DNA from: CAZJLN01 sp964540765
Lineage (GTDB): Bacteria > Chloroflexota > Anaerolineae > Anaerolineales > Anaerolineaceae
DNA: 64,000 bases
Direction: 5' to 3'
NCBI GenBank assembly: GCA_964540765.1
Contig: CAZINW010000004.1
Coordinates: 30,667-94,666 of the forward strand
The translations under genes and the position numbers were made by a program. Numbering within the stretch: position 1 is the stretch's first letter; each line of letters begins with the position of its first letter. Below the pieces are notes generated by a model that did no database searches, had not been told where the DNA came from, and was given only the letters and a program-made list of their open reading frames with translations. Positions 35,631-44,726 of the stretch are shown here, in pieces.

Positions 35631-37097
35631 CTAATCCCGTTGAACCTTTTCTAGCAGGTTCTGGTTGTGATCATACAGGTTGATTAGCAGGGGCGTTTTT
35701 CCGGGTTGAGCATGGGTAGCGCAACCAACGCAAGGATCATAGGCTCTAAATGCCATTTCAATCTTATTCAATGCTGTTTCAGTAACAGGTTCACCGGCAT
35801 GAATGAGCCCTTCAGCAGCTTTCTTAATGGACATATCCATGGCTGCATAATTATTGGTCGTTCCAACGATCAAGTTAACTGTTTTAACTAGACCATTCTC
35901 GTCTGGGGTGTAATCGTGAATAAGCATTCCGCGTGGTGCTTCCGTAATTCCTACACCGCGAACTGGCTTTTCGGTAGGGATATTGCGTACGTGGGGATCT
36001 GTAATGGATTCGTCCTTTGCGAGTTCGAGCGAACGCTCTGCCGCGTACAAAAGCTCTATCAGGCGCGCCCAGTGGGTTGCGAGGGTGGAATGGACTGGCT
36101 TTCCACCGAGGGTCTCAAAATAGCGCTCGTACTCTGCCTGGGCTGCCGGAGTTGCCATTCCTTTGGCAACATTCAAACGCGCAAGTGGGGATGCCCGGTA
36201 AACACCGCTGTCCTTGCCATCGATCAATCCCTTCCAGCCCACTTGCTTGAGATAGGCAAATTTAAGGTAAGTCCAGGTTTCAAGATGTTCAGCAATCACA
36301 TCGAGGTATTCATCTGGTTTGAAACGCACAAATTCATTCCCATCAGGGTCAACGACGCGAATATTGCCATCATAAAAATTGACATGATCATTTTCATCTA
36401 CCGTTCCCATATAATATGTTCTGTGGGCGAATGCGTCAGACAAGATCATGTCGACATATGCCTTGTTTCCGAGGACAATCTGATCGAATAATTTTAGAGA
36501 AGTCTTGGCAAATTCGACAGAGCGCTGTGCCCTTTCAAGGATGTCAAGTCGCTGCTGTTCGGTAATGGGTTTGGAAACACCACCGATAATGGCACCGACG
36601 GAATGAATATATCGTCCACCGATGATCGCTGCAATTTCATGATTATCCCTGAGAAGTTGCATTACCTGAGCGCCAATTTCCTTACCGACTTTGCGGACAA
36701 CACCCAAAATATTCCGTTCCGATTTCATTGCATCCGGTCCAACAATGAAATCAGGTCCGCCAAGGATGTAAAAGTGGGTGGCATGGTCTGCTACATAGAA
36801 AGCAGAGTACATTAATTCCCGAAGTTTTTTGCCCGCGGGAGAAGGTGTGACCTGGTAGCAGGCATCACCGGCCTTGGCTGCAGCCATATGGTGTGCTATG
36901 GGGCAAACGCCGCATATGCGCTGGGTGATGCGGGGCATTTCTTCAACCGGGCGACCCTCGCAGAATTTTTCGAATCCGCGCAGTTCTGGTATTACCAGAT
37001 AGGCGTTTTCAAGCTTTCCAGTATCGTTCAAGAACAAGTCAACACGGGCATGTCCTTCAAGGCGGGTCATGGGGTCAATACTGATTTTTTGAGTCAT
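35631..37097 (-). CDS. mvhA: [NiFe]-hydrogenase large subunit, F420-non-reducing (group 3c) type
   Basis: A 488-residue catalytic subunit. The N-terminal DPMTRLEGHARVDL and RITQRICGVCPIAHH give the first Ni-binding CxxC. The C-terminal AYDPCVGCATH gives the second pair, with Cys rather than selenocysteine. About 26 residues follow CATH, so a maturation protease may trim it; none is encoded here. Linked MvhG- and MvhD-like proteins and HdrA place it with the MvhADG/HdrABC type, which oxidises H2 to feed flavin-based bifurcation. It overlaps mvhG by 4 bases. Confidence 0.93.
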   Translation of the reverse strand: MTQKISIDPMTRLEGHARVDLFLNDTGKLENAYLVIPELRGFEKFCEGRPVEEMPRITQRICGVCPIAHHMAAAKAGDACYQVTPSPAGKKLRELMYSAFYVADHATHFYILGGPDFIVGPDAMKSERNILGVVRKVGKEIGAQVMQLLRDNHEIAAIIGGRYIHSVGAIIGGVSKPITEQQRLDILERAQRSVEFAKTSLKLFDQIVLGNKAYVDMILSDAFAHRTYYMGTVDENDHVNFYDGNIRVVDPDGNEFVRFKPDEYLDVIAEHLETWTYLKFAYLKQVGWKGLIDGKDSGVYRASPLARLNVAKGMATPAAQAEYERYFETLGGKPVHSTLATHWARLIELLYAAERSLELAKDESITDPHVRNIPTEKPVRGVGITEAPRGMLIHDYTPDENGLVKTVNLIVGTTNNYAAMDMSIKKAAEGLIHAGEPVTETALNKIEMAFRAYDPCVGCATHAQPGKTPLLINLYDHNQNLLEKVQRD

Positions 37098-38077
37098 TTT
37101 GTCTCCCCTTCCTTGTATTTTATCTGGCTTAATATGGAATTAGCGAGGCTGAATCGGTAAAAAGTGCCGGCTGGGTCAGGAATGGAGGCGATTATCTTAT
37201 CTAATTGATCCGCGTCATCCGTGTCAATTATGGCTGCAATGGCACTGGCGAGCTTGGCGCCCTGATCAATAACGCCATCGGGAGGTCCGTAACAACCACG
37301 GCAAGGCATATTGCCATTCAGACATGGCAAGCCACAACCGCCGCGAGTTGCCGGACCACAACAGATGACACCCTGGGTAAGGAAACATTTATTGGGATCA
37401 AGTTCGACCTCATGAGGTCTGTGAAACCCCTTCACTTTGAATCCCGGGTCGCCTTTGGTACGGGTACAAAGGTCGCAGTTATTTTTAATCTCTGCGCCGA
37501 TCACTGATCCTTTTGGGGGTAACTCCCCTTTAAGGGCTGAATTGAATACTTTGGCAATCTGATCGACCACAGGTGGGCAACCCGGCATGAAGTAATCAAC
37601 ATCAGTGACCATCGCCAGGGTCTTGATGCTGGGATAAAGCTCTGGAATATGAACTTTACCCTCTGGCATCTGCGTGATCACCTGCGGACGTGTACCGCGG
37701 CTATCATCAAGCGAAGGTGCCAAGTCAAAAACGCGCTCACAAATCGATTCTATATCGAACATATTTGCCATGCCTGGAATACCGCCCAGGTGCGAGCAGG
37801 AACCAAAGGCGACCAATATTTTTGACTTTTGCCGCATGAGATGCGCCATTTCTTCATTTTCTGAATTGCGAATCGCACCATTGAAAAAGGTAATGTCAAT
37901 GCTCTTATCAGCCATGGCACGGACATCTTCGTATTTGAAATCCATGGCAGCAGGCCAAAATACGATATCAGCCTGTTCACTGACGGTAACGAGGTTCATG
38001 CCAAGTTCGGTCACTGATATTTCACAGCCGCCACAACTGGCAGCCCAGTAGAAAGCGAGTTTTGGTTTGGTTGTCAT
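37094..38077 (-). CDS. mvhG: [NiFe]-hydrogenase small subunit (MvhG-like)
   Basis: A 327-residue small subunit that holds iron-sulfur clusters linking the NiFe site to the Hdr part. WAASCGGCEISVTELG gives the proximal-cluster CxxC, FGSCSHLGGIPGM and MPGCPPVVDQIAK give the other proximal ligands, and the Cys-rich stretch near CCGPATRGGCGLPCLNG with CRGCYGPP fits the medial and distal clusters. There is no Tat signal, so it is cytoplasmic. It overlaps both neighbours by 4 bases. Confidence 0.93.
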   Translation of the reverse strand: MTTKPKLAFYWAASCGGCEISVTELGMNLVTVSEQADIVFWPAAMDFKYEDVRAMADKSIDITFFNGAIRNSENEEMAHLMRQKSKILVAFGSCSHLGGIPGMANMFDIESICERVFDLAPSLDDSRGTRPQVITQMPEGKVHIPELYPSIKTLAMVTDVDYFMPGCPPVVDQIAKVFNSALKGELPPKGSVIGAEIKNNCDLCTRTKGDPGFKVKGFHRPHEVELDPNKCFLTQGVICCGPATRGGCGLPCLNGNMPCRGCYGPPDGVIDQGAKLASAIAAIIDTDDADQLDKIIASIPDPAGTFYRFSLANSILSQIKYKEGETK

Positions 38078-39033
38078 TGGAGCGCCTCCCGATGGGCATC
38101 AAGGGCTGACAGCATGCCATCGATCTCTCTGCGGATACGACCGCGTTCTTCTGTGCCAATTTGAGAAAATTTTACATACTGGTTTTTGACGTTCATCTGC
38201 TCAATCAGTGTTCCAAGCAAGTCCATTTTGCAGGTGGCAACTTGAGTGCCACGCTGATAATGACATTCTCCAGGTTTGCACCCGCAAACAAGGACGCCAT
38301 CCAACCCTGCACGCATTGCCAAGAGAGGAAATTGAGGATCAATCCGACCTGAGCATGGAATGTGAACAATGCGGACGTTTTTCGAATAACTTTCGAGGAT
38401 GCTCACGTCATCCGTTTCACGCAAACACCAGTCGCAAATGAAAGTGATCAATTGAGGCTCATTATTTTTATTTTCGATATTGATTTGTGGGAAGATATCT
38501 TCATTTGCCACACCTTCACGGGAGATGGCGCCGAGCGGACAGGCTGCAACACAGATGCCACAGCCCATACATTTGTTTTGATCAACCTCAGCGAAGCGAT
38601 CCGATACACCATCCACCAATTTCTCGACCAGGCGGGGGGCTTCATATGGGCATGCCATCACGCAGATTGCGCAGCCGGAACACTTGCTCTCGTCCACGCT
38701 GACGGTTGGGATGGGCGAGGTATAACCGGCTGCAACAGCGAGTTGTTTGACTGCACCAATGACCCCCGAGATGTGAATTTTCTGCGGACAGGCGGGGTAA
38801 CAGAGGTCACATTTGGAGCATAGCCATGTTGTCGGGCTTTTGAAGGCTTCCTCTTGCATGTCCATCATCACCATGCGCAGCAAGCGGCGGGGGTTATATT
38901 CGGCTTCGAGCTTCTGCTGGATCATGCACTTGCTGGTGCAGGTTCCACATGAAAAACACATTTCAAGGTGCTCACCGCCAGGAATGGCTCTTACCTGATC
39001 TGCAAAGGTCATTGTTTGAAATTCGTGGCTCAT
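38074..39033 (-). CDS. HdrC-MvhD fusion iron-sulfur protein
   Basis: A 319-residue fusion. An HdrC-like part (about 1-100) has CFSCGTCTSKCMIQQK and LCSKCDLCYPACPQKI. Two ferredoxin motifs follow (CSGCAICVMACP and CMGCGICVAACP). From about residue 195 comes an MvhD/FrhD domain with FICDWCLRET, IPCSGRIDPQF and GCKPGECHYQRG, holding the [2Fe-2S] ligands. HdrC normally links HdrA to HdrB, but no HdrB is encoded in this operon. The MvhD part is the usual electron bridge from hydrogenase to HdrA. Overlaps of 4 bases with both neighbours suggest stoichiometric synthesis. Confidence 0.88.
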   Translation of the reverse strand: MSHEFQTMTFADQVRAIPGGEHLEMCFSCGTCTSKCMIQQKLEAEYNPRRLLRMVMMDMQEEAFKSPTTWLCSKCDLCYPACPQKIHISGVIGAVKQLAVAAGYTSPIPTVSVDESKCSGCAICVMACPYEAPRLVEKLVDGVSDRFAEVDQNKCMGCGICVAACPLGAISREGVANEDIFPQINIENKNNEPQLITFICDWCLRETDDVSILESYSKNVRIVHIPCSGRIDPQFPLLAMRAGLDGVLVCGCKPGECHYQRGTQVATCKMDLLGTLIEQMNVKNQYVKFSQIGTEERGRIRREIDGMLSALDAHREALQ

Positions 39034-41546
39034 GCAACCTTCTCCTTCATCAGGATGGCTTTAACCATGACATCGGTATGGTCAAATGCCTGCTGAACAC
39101 CCGGAATGTTGGGAAGACGCGTTAATCGTTTTGTGACGTCAGGCCTGATGCGTTCAATTTCTGCGAGGAGATCTGCTTCTGGAATGGCATCCAGGCTTGC
39201 CTGCATTTCATTGAGAACGCGGGCATACTTATCTCCTTCAGCAGCACTGATCCATTCAACTCTGAAACGACCGGGACTCATGCCCAACCTTTCAAAGATG
39301 GTTTCAAGCCTCTTAGCGCGCTTTGCACCGACGATTTGACCGGTGATGTAATGGCAGTCTTGCGTGTGACAGCCGGAATAGAGCACGGCACCTGCACCGA
39401 GACGATAGGCTTCATAAATAAAGTCTGCATCCATACGGGCAGAGCACATGACTTTAATGCCACGTTCATTGGAAGTGTATTCAAAATGGCTGGTTCCTGC
39501 GAGATCAGCACCACCATAGGAGCACCAGTGACAGCGCAATGCAAGGATCTTCTTATGAGGCTCTTCTGCAAGAAGCGTTCGAATTTGCGCCAGGATTTGA
39601 GCGTCTGTATAATGCAGTTGAGTGACGGCATCATGAGGGCATTCAGCCACGCAACCACCGCAGCCATGACATTTGGCAGTGACCACCTCTGCCGCTTTTC
39701 CTTGTTCATAGTTGATGGCACCGTAAGGACAGGCACGTTCGCACAAACCGCAGGATTTTCCCTGAGCGCTCACACACCTATCAGACCAGACGACTGCCAC
39801 CGTTGGTTCGATCTGCCAGCGGTCGGAATGGAGGATCCTGCTTGCACGTGAGGCTGCTGCAGAACCCTGTGCCACACTGGCAGGAATATCCTTGGGTCCC
39901 TGGCAAGTGCCTGCGAAGAAGATGCCATCGGTGGGGCTGTCCATGGGGCGCAGCTTGGGGTGATATTCCATGAACCATCCGCCTGGAGATTGAGCGACAT
40001 TAAGCACAGAGCTCATATGATTCTGATCCGGCTGAGGAATGGCAGCCTGATTGAGCATAATCATGTCATATTCATGCTCAATGACTTTACCGAGAGCGAT
40101 GTCCTCAGCGTGAATAAAGAGGTTGTGTGTAATGGGATCCTCGGTAATGAGGGCTGGTCGTCCCTGGATGAAATGAATACCCATATTGCGGGCACGATCG
40201 TAAAACTCTTCATAGCCCTTGGATGGGGTACGAATATCCATGTAATATATTGTGATATCAGTTGCCGGGTTCATCTGTTTCAACAAAATTGCATTTTTTA
40301 TAGAATACATGCAGCAAAAGTTGGAACAACTTTCAATATAGCGTTTATCACGCGAGCCGACACAATTAATGAATGCCAGCTTTTGCGGGTTCTTTCTATC
40401 GCTGGGACGAATCAGGTTGCCAGCAGTTGGACCGGCGGAATTATTCAGTCTCTCCATTTCCATGGAAGTGATGACATTAGGATATCTGTTATAGCCATAT
40501 TCTTCCATAGGTGTGGGATCAAAGTGGCTGAAACCTGTGGCGACTATGATGGCTCCAATATCTTCCTCAACGATTTTATCTGTCATGCTAAAGTCAATGG
40601 CTTCCAACGGACCACATGCTTCCACACATTTATAACAGTGAATACAGGCATCCATATCAATGTTATAGATGAGCGGAACTGATTGACTCATGGGGATATA
40701 CGCCGCTTTACGCGGAGCAAGGTTCATTTCAAAGTAATTGGGGATCTCGATTGGACAGGCTTTGGCACAAGCACCACAGCCGTTGCAGCGATCTGCCCTG
40801 ACATATTTGGCTTTTTCGCGCAGGGTTACTTTAAAATTACCGACGAATCCTTCGACTTTTTCAACTTCGGTATAAGCTCTTACATCAACGAGGGGCTGAC
40901 GCGCCGCGTCAACCATTTTTGGTGCAAGAATTCATATACTACAGTCCATGGTGGGGAAGGTCTTGTTGAGCTGTGCCATGACCCCCCCAATTGTCGGTTC
41001 CTTTTCTACAAGAATGGTTTTGATGTTTTGTTCAGCCAGATCAAGCGATGCACTGATACCTGCCACACCGCCGCCAATGACAAGTGCTTTTTTAGACACT
41101 GGAACAGTGATCATATCCAACGGTGTCAAAAACGCAGCTTTGGCGATGGCAGAGGCAGTCAGATCCTTGGCTTTCTTAAGCGCACCTTCACGATCATGCC
41201 CATGAGCCCAGGTGCATTGCTCACGAATGTTGGCCATTTCCATCAGGAAGGGATTCAACCCTGCTTCTGCAACTGCTGCACGAAAGGTGGGTTCATGCAT
41301 GCGAACTGAACATGCAGAGACAACCACACGGTTGAGATTATATTTCTTGATATCTTCCTTGATCAACCTCTGACCGCTGTCTGCGCAGGCATAGGGGGTG
41401 TCAGTGGCACGAACGACACCTGGTAATTGACTCGCGAATTCAGCAACTTCTTTGGGAGGGATGACACCGGCAATATTGGACCCGCAATGGCAAATGTAAA
41501 CACCAATGCGAAGTTCCTCATCCTTGTTTTCAATATTTTCGCTCAT
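39030..41546 (-). CDS. hdrA: HdrA-MvhD fusion, predicted selenoprotein (in-frame TGA = Sec205)
   Basis: An 838-residue flavin-bifurcating HdrA if TGA 40932-40934 (on the minus strand) is read as selenocysteine. The upstream 204 residues and the downstream frame are in the same phase, joined as DCSI-U-ILAPK-MVDAARQP. This is the conserved HdrA motif, which has Cys or Sec at that place; methanococcal HdrA is a known selenoprotein. FAD binding is in ALVIGGGVAGISASLDL (about 154-170). Ferredoxin motifs (CNGCGACAKACP, CIHCYKCVEACG, CGLCERACP, CHGCGGCVAECP) follow. The C-terminus is an MvhD domain (CHWCSYGGADLAG, GCHTQDCHYITG). A SECIS-like hairpin lies just after the TGA. ATGA overlaps at both ends support one intact gene. 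Confidence 0.9.
40894..40914 (-). promoter_or_regulatory. Bacterial SECIS-like hairpin for hdrA selenocysteine insertion
   Basis: On the mRNA, GGTTGACGC pairs with GCGTCAGCC as a 9-bp stem (one G-U) closing a GGC loop. The loop starts 26 bases after the TGA, within the 16-37 base spacing used to define bacterial SECIS elements, and opens with G residues as SelB recognition generally needs. The stem lies inside coding sequence, as bacterial SECIS do. Confidence 0.8.
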
Positions 41547-42055
41547 TTAGGATCCTTGGCTTTGCTGGGGAATTCAATGCTATCTTTAATCAATTCATGT
41601 CGTGTTTTTTGTGACCGTTGATCTGGTGTGGAATATTCAAGTGCATCCTTGGGGCACCACTTGACACATTGCGGGCCTTCTTCCAGGGTTTCACATTGGT
41701 CACATACTTCCGCAAGTTTATTGGCTGGATTTATGGAAATGGCGCCGAAATCACAGGCTTCAATACACCATGCGCAGCCATCACAGCGGGAGCTGTCAAT
41801 ATGGATAATACCCGTAAGAGTGTCTTGTTTAAGTGCATCGCGCGGGCAGGCGATCACGCAAGGTGCATTTTCACAAGTTCGGCAGGCGATGGCTGTTATC
41901 AGTACTTCCTCAGCGCGCACAGTCCTGATGCGGCTGCGGTAGGAATTATACTCACCTGTTTTAGTGTAAGAACAGACATATTCACATATCTGACAGCCAA
42001 TACACAGAGTGGGATCACAGACAACATATTTGTACTTCGATGTAGATGCTACCAT
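41543..42055 (-). CDS. HycB/BamC-like 4Fe-4S electron-transfer subunit of AOR
   Basis: A 170-residue ferredoxin-type protein with four clusters' worth of cysteines: CIGCQICEYVCS, CRTCENAPCVIACP, CDGCAWCIEACD and CDQCETLEEGPQCVKWCP. Such subunits partner AOR-family enzymes (for example BamC with BamB). It lies between aor (10 bases upstream) and hdrA (4-base overlap), so it probably wires the tungsten site to the HdrA flavin. Confidence 0.9.
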   Translation of the reverse strand: MVASTSKYKYVVCDPTLCIGCQICEYVCSYTKTGEYNSYRSRIRTVRAEEVLITAIACRTCENAPCVIACPRDALKQDTLTGIIHIDSSRCDGCAWCIEACDFGAISINPANKLAEVCDQCETLEEGPQCVKWCPKDALEYSTPDQRSQKTRHELIKDSIEFPSKAKDPK

Positions 42056-42065
42056 TCAACGCTCC

Positions 42066-43952
42066 TTAAACACCAATTTGTTCTGCAACATCAGGCATGC
42101 CCAACTTGATCAACATTTCTTTCGGGATCATGCCATCTTCGGTCCAACCCTTGGCTTTGTAATACAGATCTTTAAGATAAGCCAGTTCTTCATCGGTCAC
42201 AAAAGAGCCTGCTGAGGCTCCTTTGGTAAAGGCCTCATGCTTCCATCGCCAGGGTAAATCGTCATCATCTGCAATCCAGCCTTCACGGATGTTGAAGGCT
42301 TTTTTAATGGTGTGCGCACGAATGCCAATTAAATCCACATCGTCGTAACCGTAGTTCCAGCCAGTTGTTGCATTGATCAACTTCGCGATGGCCGGCCATG
42401 CGCCAGCACGGTCTGCCTTGCCGGTAAAGCAGCGGCGAATGAATTTGCAAAGTGGGAGTGTATCATAGACAGCCGCATATTCTTCAGATTCAGCCGCAAC
42501 TCTTCCTCGGGTCTCATCGACAGTGAATCGGTTGGTTTCCCCTTGAATATCTGGGTCATAAGCTGCAGAGCGATTGTGGCAGCCGCCGCGTGTGCCAACA
42601 GCTAAACCTACTGAGAAAGTTTTCAAAGCACGGGCATCATAACCTGGACATTCTAATCCTTTAATATTCATAGCCCACTTCCATGATTCTGTCCCGCGTT
42701 CTGCATCAATAGTATTAGATGCGATTTTGGTTCCGTCTGCTAAGAGATCTCCAATTCCTTCACGATCGCGGATCATCTTGGCTACTGCTACAGCACCTTC
42801 TCCGTTCCCGAAATTCAGTTCGATACCCTCAGGATAAGCTTTGCATTTAAAATCTTCTTTCTTTAATACCCCTTTCTCAAAGCATTCCATTGCATAAGAA
42901 ATCGAAACACCCATGCTCATACTATCCATTCCAGCATGATCTGCGAGTTCAAGCAATTGAATACATGCACGCATATCTGAGATGCCCAAATTAGAGCTGT
43001 TTGCCTGAAGACTTTCATATTCGACGCCTGTCATGGCACCTGCAAAAGGTCCCGTTTGCACCATGGACATCTGTTCACAGGCTATAGGGCATTGCGCACA
43101 AGCGATTACTTTCACCTTGTGGTGTTCATCCAAATATTCACCGCTGACCATGTGGGCAAATTCAAATGTTCCTTCTTGGTAGTTGCGAGTTGGTAATAGC
43201 CCAATTTTGTCCATGTTGAGCACGTTTGTAGATGTCCCATAGAGGCGATATTTTTTGGTCGAATCACCCTGAGCAGATGCAGTGATGTCAAAAGACATTT
43301 GCATCAACGTATCTGGATCAGCAACTTTCACGCCATTCGTTCCGCGAACTGAAACGGCTTTGAGCTTTTTTGAAGCCCAAACCGCACCGTGGCCTGTTCT
43401 TCCAGCCTGACGTCCGTCATTGGTTACATTGGCATAGCGAACCATGTTTTCACCGCAGGGACCAATAGTACAAGATCGCACCTGATCGTCGCCAAATTTT
43501 GCCCGGATGGCTTCTTCGGTTTCGTACGTACCTTTTCCAAGTAGGTATGTGGCATCCAAAAACTCCATGCGGTCATCATCAATGAAAAGGTAGATCCATT
43601 TATCACTAGCCCCATGGATTACAACACCATCCCAAGAAGCCCGTTTGAGTGCGATTGAAAACCAACTCCCTGAAAGGCTGTCGCCAATAAATCCGGTCAG
43701 CGGAGATTTGGATGCTAATCCGAACTTTCCGCCTACAGGTACTGGTGTGCCAGTAAAAATGCCATTAGCAATACAGATGGGATTTTCCGGAGAATACGGG
43801 TCACACTTTGGTGTAATGTTTTCCCAGCACAAGCGGGTGGCCATGGAGACGCCACCAATCCAGAGTTTATACCATTCCTCAGGTTTTTCTTCAATCCAAT
43901 TCTTTTTGGTTGTCAAATCGACGTGAAGTATTTTTCCACTATATCCGTACAT
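42066..43952 (-). CDS. Aldehyde:ferredoxin oxidoreductase-family tungsten enzyme
   Basis: A 628-residue AOR-family protein. The N-terminal MYGYSGKILHVDLTT and GGKFGLASKSPLTGFIGDS are family landmarks. CAQCPIACEQ with a later Cys in TLPLCKF gives the [4Fe-4S] ligands, and GRTGHGAVWASKKLKAVSV is part of the bis-pterin site. It catalyses either aldehyde oxidation to acid or, in BamB-type relatives, a demanding reduction; the substrate cannot be chosen from sequence. It heads the operon, behind GAAGGAGAG. Position next to ferredoxin and HdrA implies coupling to a bifurcating or confurcating complex. Confidence 0.92.
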   Translation of the reverse strand: MYGYSGKILHVDLTTKKNWIEEKPEEWYKLWIGGVSMATRLCWENITPKCDPYSPENPICIANGIFTGTPVPVGGKFGLASKSPLTGFIGDSLSGSWFSIALKRASWDGVVIHGASDKWIYLFIDDDRMEFLDATYLLGKGTYETEEAIRAKFGDDQVRSCTIGPCGENMVRYANVTNDGRQAGRTGHGAVWASKKLKAVSVRGTNGVKVADPDTLMQMSFDITASAQGDSTKKYRLYGTSTNVLNMDKIGLLPTRNYQEGTFEFAHMVSGEYLDEHHKVKVIACAQCPIACEQMSMVQTGPFAGAMTGVEYESLQANSSNLGISDMRACIQLLELADHAGMDSMSMGVSISYAMECFEKGVLKKEDFKCKAYPEGIELNFGNGEGAVAVAKMIRDREGIGDLLADGTKIASNTIDAERGTESWKWAMNIKGLECPGYDARALKTFSVGLAVGTRGGCHNRSAAYDPDIQGETNRFTVDETRGRVAAESEEYAAVYDTLPLCKFIRRCFTGKADRAGAWPAIAKLINATTGWNYGYDDVDLIGIRAHTIKKAFNIREGWIADDDDLPWRWKHEAFTKGASAGSFVTDEELAYLKDLYYKAKGWTEDGMIPKEMLIKLGMPDVAEQIGV

Positions 43953-44202
43953 TTGCGTTCTCTCCTTCTCGTTCCGAAGATATGATTATATGTAAACCTG
44001 AATACCAAGTTCGAGATGTTATTCTATGATTTGCCATGTTCAAAATAATAGCATTCAAAATATGCTTTATTGATTCTCTGAAAAATGATGCTTCCAGTAA
44101 AAATAATCAAATTCGTTCAAGCATTTTATCAGAATTGAATGCGTCCTGCTTATTTTACCATAGGCTATTAAATTCAATGGAGATTTGACGGGAAACCAAA
44201 AT

Positions 44203-44227
44203 AGGCAGATTTACATCTGCCTTTTTG
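44203..44227. terminator. Intrinsic terminator between lipoprotein gene and aor
   Basis: AGGCAGAT (44203-44210), loop TTAC, ATCTGCCT (44215-44222), with T-rich tails in both directions. It ends the minus-strand lipoprotein transcript, so aor (start 43952) should have its own promoter in 43953-44202. I see no convincing one there. Confidence 0.75.
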
Positions 44228-44245
44228 GGATAAGATGGCTATGTA

Positions 44246-44668
44246 CTATTTCAGATCGATTTTTAGGAGGTCTTTTATATTTACTTTGCCTGAAAAATCA
44301 GGCAGTACAGATCGAAGACTGCCATCTTCGTTAATTGCGATGATGCATTTATCGCAGGCAGCTATCTCTTCATAAGTGACTTCGCCCTCATAATCATCAA
44401 CAGCGATCATTTTGACAGCGGTTGGATCTGATGGCAGTTTCAAATCTGAGAAGAGCGCGCTGAAAGCCACACCATTATAGGTGGTCGTTTCGCCATCTTT
44501 GTCGGTGTAGTCCGTGGACACCTAGGGTAGGGCTTGCAGCTCTTTCAGGGTATAGGTTTTTTCGACCAGCCCTGAGACTGTTAAGACGGGCTCCTTGGGG
44601 CTACAGGCAGTTAAAATTACTCCCACTAAAACAGTTAATACGATAAAAATCTTTATGCTTTTCTTCAT
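44246..44668 (-). pseudogene. Small lipoprotein gene with an in-frame amber codon
   Basis: From ATG 44668 (behind GAGGAG) the frame gives a lipoprotein signal with lipobox VILTACSPKEP, then TYTLKELQALP, then TAG at 44522-44524 (codon 49), then without any frame change VSTDYTDKDGETTTYNGVAF and on to LLKIDLK*. The TLKELQALP and YNGVAFSALF pattern is that of small secreted domains related to molybdopterin-oxidoreductase folds. A single Gln codon to TAG change (CAG to TAG) is the simplest explanation, so I call it a recent nonsense pseudogene. Readthrough or pyrrolysine cannot be excluded from sequence. A GTG at 44519-44521 could restart translation, but the product would lack the export signal. 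Confidence 0.65.
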
Positions 44669-44726
44669 TTTTTACTCCTCATTTTTATTTTTACTTGTTT
44701 ATTTTGGCTTCAATTAATTGGTAAAC

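Noticed and set aside
35631..37097. Selenocysteine in the hydrogenase large subunit
   Set aside because: Both CxxC pairs (CGVC and CVGC) are encoded by Cys codons and the frame is uninterrupted.
38161..38823. Several plus-strand frames up to 153 codons opposite the HdrC-MvhD gene
   Set aside because: Mirror frames of a real gene with Cys-rich codons; no start signals or protein motifs.
39960..41309. Two long plus-strand open frames (240 and 208 codons) opposite hdrA
   Set aside because: They are antisense to a clearly conserved HdrA, have no family features or ribosome sites, and are rich in Cys/His as expected from reading the complement of iron-sulfur genes.
44246..44521. Separate 91-codon gene starting at GTG 44519-44521
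   Set aside because: The upstream in-frame sequence encodes a full lipoprotein signal with a good ribosome site, so the fragment is the downstream half of the amber-interrupted gene.
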